Positions 52,539-61,770 of a stretch of 64,000 nucleotides of DNA are shown in pieces. The DNA is from Ophiura sarsii (lineage: Eukaryota > Echinodermata > Ophiuroidea > Amphilepidida > Ophiuridae). The notes under the pieces are model-generated. The model was not told where the DNA came from, did not search any database, and was given only the letters and a program-made list of their open reading frames with translations. A program made the translations under genes and the position numbers. The stretch is taken from contig CM069447.1 in assembly GCA_035610835.1 (NCBI GenBank), forward strand, positions 43,559,893 through 43,623,892, read 5' to 3'. Each line of letters starts with the position of its first letter. The stretch's first letter is position 1.

Positions 52539-54715
52539 CCACATTATATCTTTACAATGTTGGTATTGTATAACATTTGCAATTTTGCAATTTGGTAGCC
52601 ATCTGAATTTAACTCATAGGCCTATACATTATCAATCTGACTTCAACGTCTGTAAAATGACCGATAGATATTAAAACCGGGATACTGATAAAAATTTGAC
52701 TGTCTCTTTAGTGTCCATATCATAATCTTTTCCACGCGGCAGTTGTCTGCCGACGACAGTTCCAAAATTTCACAAAATGGTTTAAAAATATGTAAAAAGA
52801 TGAATCCAACGGAACCAGGAACAAAACACACCAAGGATCAGAAAACTGATACAAGAGGATATCTCGAAAATATAAAAATGCTAAGAGTAAAAGCAAGATA
52901 TACCTACAGGGTGTGGGAAACAGGTAATAACAAGGGAGAATAACGCTATAAAACAGATAAATAACAAACAAAAAACCAAACAAACGGAAATGCACTGGGA
53001 CAAGCAATGAAAATTGCTGTGCAATAAAACAACAAAGATATATCTGAGACTACTCAGGATATATGGTAACAATAAAGACCGACGTTTCAAGTGGATATAC
53101 CATCCTTCATTAGGGACAACATATTTAAAAAAAAGTGTTAAGAACTATAAATAAGATGATGAACTAGACAAGTCCACCACTGTAATTAGAGCACAATGCC
53201 AGTAATAGATGTTGACTACTAGGCATCCAAGTTAACACTAACACAAACTAGCAAGTTCACTATAGAATACAGATCCATGTTGCTAGGCAAACTAACAAAA
53301 CATGTACAATAAATCAATAGACAACACATCATGCATATGCATGAGTGATGTTAAGAAGACAATAGACAGGAAGTGGCTGGACAATAGATGAATATAAGCG
53401 ACAGAAATAATAAATTAATTAGGCCTAATATGAATGAACTGAGTGGGGGCATAAATAATATAAATTAATAATAAATAAATAGAAGAAAAAAAACCCAAAA
53501 TAAATAATAATAATAAAATAAAATAAATCTTGAGGAAGAATTGCTGCAAAGAGAGCAGACTTACAAGAATCAAAAGGGGGAAGACACAAGAAACTTGAGC
53601 CCCAGACAGGGCACACAGGTTGTGGGAAATAAAAAAGAGGGGGTTTCAAACTTAAGCCCCAGACAGGGCACTCAAGTTATAGGAAACAAATAGGCCTGTG
53701 TGTGTATGGACTGTAAAATACAGGCATGACAAGCTGGAACATAGCCCTGTGATAATTAATCTTTAATGTTGAGACCATTGGGCTCTGTTGTGTCAAACCT
53801 CATGATCCATTCCTTCTCCAAGATCCTTCTCATGATAATGTCGTTCTTTGGAGGCCTATCAATGCATGTAACGGAGATGTTACAAGCGTTGTGGTTCGGT
53901 AAGTTGAAATAACGACCAACTTGTTTGTCCCTGTTGTGTCTGGCGTCAACGCAATGCTCACCTACTCGACATTCCAGAGTGCGACCAGTCTCTCCAACAT
54001 ACTGCTTCTCACACGTTGCGCAGGTAATGAGATATATGACATTGTCCGATTGGCAAGACAAATGTTTGCGTATGGGAAACATCTCTCCAGTAGAAGAGCT
54101 GGTGAAAGTTGTGTTCTCAGAGGTATGAGAAATAGAAACTCTACCAACATCGGAGTGTACCCCTTTGTGGTTGCAGGATTTGCACTTGGAGCCATCACAA
54201 GGATATGAACTTCAAAGAAGAGGTGTGATCCGGGGAAGAGTAGATCTCACTAGAAGGTCTTTCAGGTAAGCCACAATGGGAGGGTTAGGGATAGCAACGG
54301 TTTAAAAATGTCAAAATTATTAATTTCATCACCATTTGGAATCAACTTGAAAAATGCATAAAAATAAGGACAAACATGCCTTGTATTGGTTCAGTAATTC
54401 TTGAGATAAGACTTTGAAAGTTTGGAAAGTTTTAAGATAGAAACAAAACAAACAATTCAACATATTGATTATTGATTATTAAAATTGTAGGCTTGTTTAC
54501 AAGCTTTTAATTTATATGCTTTCTACCAGCACGTCGTATGGACTTACGCTCTGACGTATTTTTAGTCAACCTAAAATATTACCATATTATTATTACGTAC
54601 ATGACGTACCAAGTGTGGTACAGTGAACCTCTCACCATTTTTCATAGGGACGATATACTATCACCTGATCGCTGAAAAGGTGGTCATGTGATCAGAGGGA
54701 CAGCATCACAACACT
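52483..54715. repeat. Large direct duplication, copy A
   Basis: Matches 61771-64000 in the same orientation at an offset of 9290 falling to 9285 (small indels), with scattered substitutions of roughly one to a few percent by eye. It contains the receptor tail, an AT-rich stretch and the Penelope-like remnant. The match still continues at the window end, so copy A may extend past 54715. Confidence 0.9.
53757..54300 (-). pseudogene. Penelope-like element 3' remnant (GIY-YIG endonuclease)
   Basis: On the minus strand: PNPPIVAYLKDLLVRSTL (end of the RT thumb region typical of Penelope-like elements), then an in-frame stop near 54209. Then CDGSKCKSC (the Cys motif of the linker), FTSSSTGEMFPI, and the endonuclease core NVIYLITCATCEKQYVGETG, RTLECRVGEH, and HFNLPNH-like sequence (RYFNLPNHNACNISV), ending GLNIKD at 53757. 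The 108-codon terminal part from 54082 is open. The RT domain is absent (5' truncation). Linker Cys residues plus GIY-YIG identify the family; it is the nuclease that nicks DNA for target-primed insertion. Confidence 0.85.
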
Positions 54716-54868
54716 GACGAAGAGACCGAGAGAACGGGACGCGATATTATTTACCGTAAACAACATTTGATACCTTGACGGAATAAGCGTATAGTACATG
54801 ATGAGACTTATAATACATGTATACAGCGAACAATTTGAGATATCATTTTTCAAAATCGAAGCAAGTTT

Positions 54869-55092
54869 AATTTTTTTTTCTTTTTCTCTTTTTATTTTTT
54901 TCATCTGCTATGACAAATCAAATATACAATAATTATATGATTACACATCTATTAAAATACACAATGTATGTGGACAACTGTTAGAGTAGCATCAATAAGA
55001 ACTCTATATATTGCATGAATATGGTTATTATGCATAAATACAGAATGACGTACTAAAACATACACTAAATTACAAAATATAATATAATTCAA
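54869..55092 (-). other. 3' UTR and A-rich tail of the LINE
   Basis: On the minus strand the sequence past the LINE stop is AT-rich and ends in an A-rich tract (plus-strand T/C run at 54869-54905), the expected 3' end of an element made by target-primed reverse transcription. Confidence 0.6.
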
Positions 55093-58000
55093 TTATACAA
55101 AAAGCATGTGGAAAACGTCCCATTTTTTTAGGTAGAGAGTATTCTTAAGAGATTTTTTCCACATGTGTTTTTCAGTGTTATGGTACTTAATGATATCATG
55201 TTGGATATTTTGTAATGACGGTTTTGAACCATTGCACCTATTTCTGTATACAGCAAATTTCGCAATCAACAAGATGTTATTGAGACCAGTATGTTTCCTT
55301 ATGGGGAATTTGCCAAAGAGAATGTCATTATCGCACAGCGAAACCTTAATTTTACATTTGCATAGTATCCATTCCTCGAGTTTTCTCCAGATGGTATTAG
55401 TAATAGGGCACATACAGAATATATGATAAATTGTTTCCTGGACCTGATAGCAAAAGGAACATCGATCTTCGCTGGAAACCTTTATCATCTTAAGGAAGTA
55501 GTTTGTGCTCAGGATACGCTGGGTTATTCGAAACTGAAACCATCTTAGCTTGATATCCCCAGTACATTCAAATGGCGCGCTGCAGATAGTTTTCCATTTG
55601 TTATCGTCAATGTACTGAAGTTGTTGCGACCATTTTAGCTTGGCTTTATTTTTGAAATTGGGTAACAGAATTTTGTAGATACGCCTACAGCCCTTTTTGT
55701 CTTTCAATAGAATATCAATGTTTATAGGAATAAATGGTTTTGCAACCGGCTTAGCATTAGTTAACAATGACACTTTTCTAAAACTCTCAGTAATAGTACG
55801 TATTAGCCCATGGTACTCAAGAAAGTTAGTTCTAAGATTAACATATTTTCTCCTGAGTGCTTCCAAAGAGTAAAATCCTCCCTCTGGGTCCATGAGATCA
55901 TTAATATAGAGAATGCCATTTTGAACCCAACTGGAATAGAAAACAATATTTCCACCAATATTAATCTGGGGATTGTTCCAGATACATGACCGTTGAACTT
56001 CGCTGCAATCGTTTAGCTTTATGTGTTGCTGAAACGAATTCCAGGCAAGAAGAACTTCCTTCCAGAAAATATTGCCCATCTTATTAATAGAATTGGTCCA
56101 CCTACAGGTGCCACAGATAAAGTTATCCATGTCCTTCAGCTGTGAGAAATACAGAAACATGATAACAGCTTTATTGGAACTACCCGCCCTTAGAAGACGT
56201 CTAATCCATGATATTTTCAGAGCGTTGAAAAATATACCAACTTGGATCATTTTTGTACCCCCTTCGTCAAAATCGCCACACATCTGGTCCCTGCCAATCC
56301 TATCCGTCTTGCCTTTCCAAATAAAATTAAAAAACATATTGTTAAGCTCATGTATCAAGTTGCAATCAGGATTGGGAATGGCCAGAACCAGATGACTGAA
56401 TCTCGAGATAAAGAGGGACTTAACCACTGCTATTCTACCCAGAACTGTCAAGTATCTCTTCGACCATTGTTTCATCGATTTGCGAATATCTTCAACAATA
56501 CTAGAGTAGTTTAATGCTGGCATCTCATGCAGATCAAGACTGAAATCAACACCGAGCATGGAGAATCTATTCCTAACCCAGTTGAGATGACTACAGGTAC
56601 TTAAAGGCAGCTCCTTCCGCTTAGAGCCTATCCAAACAACATTTGTTTTATTGCTATTTATACGTAACCCAGATATAACCGCAAATTGATCAAGAACATT
56701 TAAGGTTTCTACAAGCGACCTCTCACTACCGTCAAGAATAAATGTGGTATCATCGGCGTATTGTGTGATTTTAAACTCCTTGTTATCAATAACAATGCCC
56801 TTCATATCATGGTTGTTTCTTGCCATCGTCGCAAGTACTTCAGCACACAGTAGAAAAAGGTAAGGCGAGAGGGGATCGCCTTGACGGCAACCCCGGTTGA
56901 CAAAGAATCTATCCGACATATTGCCGTTAATAAGTAGGCTAGATTCAGCATTGTTATAGAAAAGTCTAATCCATTTCTGAATTGAAGTACCAAAGCCATG
57001 ACGCTTAAGAATTTTGAAAATGAAACTATGAGAGACAGTATCGAAAGCCTTTTCAAAGTCTATAAGAAGCAGCATCCCAGGTATTGATTTCTCTTCAGCG
57101 TGAAAAATGATATCATAAACAATTCTAATGTTTTCACCGATAAAACGACCAGCCATGAAACCATTTTGATCGTCCTCAATAAGCTTTGGGAGAACACCCT
57201 TAACTCTGTTAGCAATGCACATTGAAGCGAGTTTGTAAATTGAGTTAAGTAAAGAGATTGGTCTACAATTTTTTAGGTGTTGACGCGGCTTATTACCTTT
57301 CGGAAGAAGCGTAATAACACCTAAGTTTTGAAAATGTGAAAAAGATCCCCTATCAAATGCACTGTTCAGCGCACGAATGATGAATGACGAAAGATCTTTC
57401 CAGAAAAACTTGAAGAATTCAACCGTGAAACCATCTGGACCTGGTGTTTTGTTATTTTGCATCGACTTAAGCGCATTGAGAACTTCATCATAATCAAGGA
57501 CACCATCAATTTGGCTGGATTCGTCTTCCGACAATGTTGGTATGTTTGGAATCGTATCGAGCAACGACGTGTCGATTTGCTTTTCCTTATCACTGTATAA
57601 GTTCTCGTAGAACATCTTGGCTTCATCCAGTATTTCTTTCTGGCTGTTAGTTTTAATACCATTTTGTTTTTCAAGAAAATTGATCGACTTGTTGACATAG
57701 TTTTTCTTTTCAAGATTAAGAAAGTATTTGGACGGTTTTTCGCCAAATTCAAGATTCTGCACTCTGGCGCGGATTTTAACCCCTTCCATGTGGACATCTC
57801 TTAACTCTTGTAACTTTTTGTTGGCCGATTTGAGATCTTCCATAAGCGTGTCTGCCGTCGTATGTGTAGGATTTAGATCAAGCGTGTGATCAATTCGGCT
57901 AATCTCAGCTTCAAGTGATTTGATCTCCTTCTCTCTTTTCCTTTTCATACTTGCACCATACGGAATAGTCTTGCCTCTAATGTCAACCAAGAACATATCA

Positions 58001-58926
58001 AGTAGAAGTTGATCGTTGATGTTGAATTGCACCTCTTTGCCCGGGATATTATTCATGTTTTCTCTTAAGTATGGGCTCGCAGCATATTGTTTGACAATTT
58101 CGCCAATAGCATCTTTCACTACCTGGATGTACTTTGAGTCCTTAAGTAAAGAATTGTTGAACTTCCAATAACCTCTACCTCTATGAGGCGTTTGCTTAGC
58201 GAAAGTAACTGTTGGAATCGAGTGGTCAGACCTATAGCCAGGCAAGATATCAGTATTGTCTACCATTGAGAACATCTCGTGTGAAAGGAGAAAGAAGTCC
58301 AGTCGCCCTTGTTTAAAGGGGGTGGGTTGACGCCATGTGTATCTCCGGGCTGTAGGGTTATTCTCCCTCCATGGATCAATTAAATCGTGAATATTCATCA
58401 TATTAAGAACTTCTTTCCTTGCCTTGGGATTGCCTACACTATTGTAGTTCATCGTATCCATATTCGGTTGCTGGACTAAGTTAAAGTCACCGCAGATAAT
58501 GCTGTGTGCGTTATTGTAGCTCTCAATTTCATCCATGATATTTTTGTAGAAACTTGGGTCGTCTTGATTTGGACCATAAATGTTGGCTATAGAAACCCTG
58601 AGATCTGAAAATGTTATGTCAAGTATGACCCAATTTCCGCCTGGATCACTTTTGTAACCGTGAGCCTTGAATATAAAGTTATCATTGAGAAGAATTGCAG
58701 TACCTCTAGAATTGCTGGTGCCGTGACTGAAAAAGCAGTCATAGCCCCAATCAAGTTTAATCTGATTCTCCATTTCGCAAGTCCAATGTACATCCTGAAG
58801 ACAGACTATCGAGAACTTTTTCGTATTTAGAAAGTTCAACACATCTGCCCGTTTACGCTTATCGCCAAGCCCTCGACAGTTGAAAGAGCAAATACTAACC
58901 GTTTCGTTCATTGAAAAGTGTAGCAC
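55093..58926 (-). CDS. LINE (non-LTR retrotransposon) ORF2, full-length
   Basis: An uninterrupted 1277-codon frame. An apurinic-type endonuclease occupies about residues 10-240: SFNCRGLG (14-21), LQDVHW (43-48), GDFNL (146-150), RLDFF (208-212), SDHS (233-236). A basic/coiled linker (about 320-400) follows. The reverse transcriptase covers about 490-760: KTPGPDGF near 494, LLIDFEKAFDTVSH near 625, GCRQGDPLSPYLF near 680 and YADD near 723. A C-terminal Cys-His motif (CSFCYQ...HIFCMCP) lies near 1150-1170. Length and layout fit an L1/Tx1-group ORF2. Position 45 is Asp where many relatives have Glu. No ORF1 was found upstream. Catalytic motifs are intact, so it may be recently active. The start at 58926 gives MLHFSMNETV; MNETV at residue 6 is an alternative. 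Confidence 0.92.
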   Translation of the reverse strand: MLHFSMNETVSICSFNCRGLGDKRKRADVLNFLNTKKFSIVCLQDVHWTCEMENQIKLDWGYDCFFSHGTSNSRGTAILLNDNFIFKAHGYKSDPGGNWVILDITFSDLRVSIANIYGPNQDDPSFYKNIMDEIESYNNAHSIICGDFNLVQQPNMDTMNYNSVGNPKARKEVLNMMNIHDLIDPWRENNPTARRYTWRQPTPFKQGRLDFFLLSHEMFSMVDNTDILPGYRSDHSIPTVTFAKQTPHRGRGYWKFNNSLLKDSKYIQVVKDAIGEIVKQYAASPYLRENMNNIPGKEVQFNINDQLLLDMFLVDIRGKTIPYGASMKRKREKEIKSLEAEISRIDHTLDLNPTHTTADTLMEDLKSANKKLQELRDVHMEGVKIRARVQNLEFGEKPSKYFLNLEKKNYVNKSINFLEKQNGIKTNSQKEILDEAKMFYENLYSDKEKQIDTSLLDTIPNIPTLSEDESSQIDGVLDYDEVLNALKSMQNNKTPGPDGFTVEFFKFFWKDLSSFIIRALNSAFDRGSFSHFQNLGVITLLPKGNKPRQHLKNCRPISLLNSIYKLASMCIANRVKGVLPKLIEDDQNGFMAGRFIGENIRIVYDIIFHAEEKSIPGMLLLIDFEKAFDTVSHSFIFKILKRHGFGTSIQKWIRLFYNNAESSLLINGNMSDRFFVNRGCRQGDPLSPYLFLLCAEVLATMARNNHDMKGIVIDNKEFKITQYADDTTFILDGSERSLVETLNVLDQFAVISGLRINSNKTNVVWIGSKRKELPLSTCSHLNWVRNRFSMLGVDFSLDLHEMPALNYSSIVEDIRKSMKQWSKRYLTVLGRIAVVKSLFISRFSHLVLAIPNPDCNLIHELNNMFFNFIWKGKTDRIGRDQMCGDFDEGGTKMIQVGIFFNALKISWIRRLLRAGSSNKAVIMFLYFSQLKDMDNFICGTCRWTNSINKMGNIFWKEVLLAWNSFQQHIKLNDCSEVQRSCIWNNPQINIGGNIVFYSSWVQNGILYINDLMDPEGGFYSLEALRRKYVNLRTNFLEYHGLIRTITESFRKVSLLTNAKPVAKPFIPINIDILLKDKKGCRRIYKILLPNFKNKAKLKWSQQLQYIDDNKWKTICSAPFECTGDIKLRWFQFRITQRILSTNYFLKMIKVSSEDRCSFCYQVQETIYHIFCMCPITNTIWRKLEEWILCKCKIKVSLCDNDILFGKFPIRKHTGLNNILLIAKFAVYRNRCNGSKPSLQNIQHDIIKYHNTEKHMWKKSLKNTLYLKKWDVFHMLFV

Positions 58927-59469
58927 TGTAGCCGGAGAATGTCATAAATGACTTCTCCAAAGGCGTACTCGAGTAAAGAGTAAGGCATGTTACTACTTCT
59001 GAATATGGGTAAAGTCATGATGTAGTCATCCACATTTGAAACATATTTGAAAAAACCAATCAAAGAAAATTCACTGTTGTACATAGCAGGGGTTTTAACT
59101 ATAACAAATATACAGTGATTGACACCCCCACCCTCCACAAAGAATCCCCGAGCCCTCCCCTACCACCCCCCAACATTAACTCCCCATAACCCAGACCTAG
59201 AAAATCGTGGCGCATAGGGACGTATGAAAGAAAATCGGTCCGTCCCCACCCCGGCGTGACACCCAACAAGGCTTGAATGGAGCATAATTAAAAACCGTGA
59301 TCCCTGTGACCTATGTGCTGAAATCACTGGAAAATCATGACTGACTGCAACCGAATATCAAAGAAATTTGAACAAAAATTAATCAAGCTGCGTGACTTTA
59401 GAAGAAGCTAATATCACAAAGGTTATATTGAGACCATACATATTTTAACTGTTAATCATACGGTAACAA
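58927..59469. other. Upstream region of the LINE, no ORF1 seen
   Basis: A 76-codon minus-strand frame (58908-59138) overlaps the LINE start by 19 bases but has no recognisable domain. C-rich patches (59120-59170) suggest 5' UTR or genomic flank. The boundary of the element is not visible. Confidence 0.4.
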
Positions 59470-59823
59470 ACATTAATACAAAATCAAATGAGATCGTAGA
59501 TCTGTGACCCGAACCATTCTATATACCTCGATGCATATTGCGCGCAGAAAAGCAGAATCGCCCGAAAGATAACAAATCAGCGACTTGAACCATTCGTTCA
59601 TATATGCATGTAGACAAAACCATAAGGAGTTACCAAAAAGCGGGAACAATGCATTCAAGTAACATAGAATGGTTAAAATCACATGAGCACTATAATTAGA
59701 ATGGAGAACAAACCACACTCCCCGAGCATTGTGATCCGAGCCGTATAAAAAAGATGTCTGCAAGGCAACATGTGAATGTGACAGTTGACGGCTCGATTCA
59801 CAAGATGTAACCGGGAGGTGACT

Positions 59824-59861
<38 letters not shown>

Positions 59862-61058
59862 CATATACAATCAGTCAATCAATCAATCAATAACAAACGG
59901 TCAATCAATCAATCAACAAAAAAAACCAGTCAATCTACCGATCAGTCTAATACATAAATTGCGGCAATCATGAGATCTGTCAGTGGTATAGAGCACAAAA
60001 TTAGATGAAAATAACACTAATGTTAATGCAAATGACCTGGTATCTAACAATAATACAGAGTCAAACAAGATAACTGATCTGCGACCTGAACCATCTGTTC
60101 ATATATGCATGTAGGCGAAACAAAAGGCACCACCAAAAAGCGGGAACAATGCTTACATGTAACATAGAATGGTTAAAATCACATGAGCAATATAATTAGA
60201 ATGGAGAACAAACCACCCTCCCCGAGCATTGTGATCCGAGCCGTTTAATAGAGATGCCTGCAAGGCAAAATGAGCATGTGACAATAGACGGCTCGATTCA
60301 CAAGATATAACCGGGCGGTACGAGAATCAATCAATCAGGCAGACAATCAATCTGTCAACAAGCAAGGCTTGCATGAGTACAGGCAGTGGTTTATAGCACA
60401 AAAATGTTAGGACCAACCCTAATGTAAAAGCAAATTACACGGTATCAAACAATAATATAGAGTCCAACGAGATAACATATCTGCGACCTTAACCATCTGT
60501 TTATATATGCATTTTGGCGAAACAAGGAACCACCAAAAAGCGAGAACCATGCATACATGAAACATAGAATGATTAAAATCACACATAAGTAATATAACTG
60601 GAGGGGAAAACAAACCACCCTCCCCGAGCCTTGTGCTCTGAGCCATTAAATAAAGATGTATGTATGCAAGGCAATCAATCAATCAATCAATAAATAAATA
60701 CATCAATACATCAATTAGTCAATCTATCAATCAAAACAAACAATCAAACAATTAATGAAAACAAACAATCAGTCAGACAGTCAACATATACATATAGCAA
60801 GGCAATCATGAGAACTGTCAGTGGTATATAGCACAAAACTATTTGAACTACTTGAACCATCTGTTCATATATGCATGTAGGAGCAACAAAAGGAACCGCC
60901 AAAAAGCGGGAGCAATGCATACTTGAAACATAGAATGGTTAAAGTCACATGAGCAAAATCAATCAGTCTCACGATCGATCGATCAATCAATCGATCAATC
61001 GATCAATCGATAAAATCAATCGATCAACCGATCAACCGATCAATCAATCAATCAACCG

Positions 61059-61095
<37 letters not shown>

Positions 61096-61770
61096 CAAAT
61101 CAATCAACTATTCAACTAATCAACTAATCAATACATCAACTTATCTTTCAATCAAAACAAACGATCAAATAATCAATACAATCAAACAGTCAGCATTATA
61201 CATATAACGAGGCAAGCATGCTTACATTCAGTGGTATAGAGCACAAACCTATATAGTTGATAATCACACTAATGAAAATGCAAGTGACATGGTATCAATC
61301 AACAATATAGAATCAAACAAGATAACAAAACTGCGACCTGAACCATCTGTTCATATATGCATGTAGGAGCAACAAAAGGAACCGCCAAAAAGCGTGAGCA
61401 ATGCATACTTGAAACATAGAATGGTTGAAGTCACATGAGCAAAATCAATCAATCAATCAATCAATCAGTCAATCAATTAATCAACTAATCAACTAATCAA
61501 CTAATCAACTAATCAATACATCAACTTATCTTTCAATCAAAACAAACGATCAAATAATCAATACAATCAAACAGTCAAACAGTCAGCATTATACATATAA
61601 CGAGGCAAGCATGCTTACATTCAGTGGTATAGAGCACAAACCTATATAGTTGATAATAACACTAATGAAAATGCAAGTGACATGGTATCAATCAATAATA
61701 TAGAATCAAACAAGATAACAAAACTGCGGCTTGAACCATCTGTTCATATATGCATGTAGGAGCAACAAAA
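59470..61770. repeat. Array of ~360-500-base monomers with CAAT/ATCA tetranucleotide tracts
   Basis: The landmark GAACCATCTGTTCATATATG recurs near 59586 (diverged), 60090, 60488, 60852, 61339 and 61732. Each monomer adds AACATAGAATGGTTAAA, CACATGAGC, often CCCTCCCCGAGC, and a tract of (ATCA)n with ATCG variants (for example 60975-61100). Monomer length varies because the tracts do. The array ends abruptly at 61770 inside a monomer. No gene. Confidence 0.8.

Noticed and set aside
52643..53090. Hydrophobic short frames (repeated at 61933-62383) that look like membrane proteins
   Set aside because: AT-rich antisense translation of duplicated noncoding DNA; indels between the two copies break the frames, so there is no constraint.
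58908..59138. A 76-codon frame as the LINE ORF1
   Set aside because: Too short, no coiled coil, RNA-binding or zinc-knuckle motif, and it overlaps the ORF2 start.
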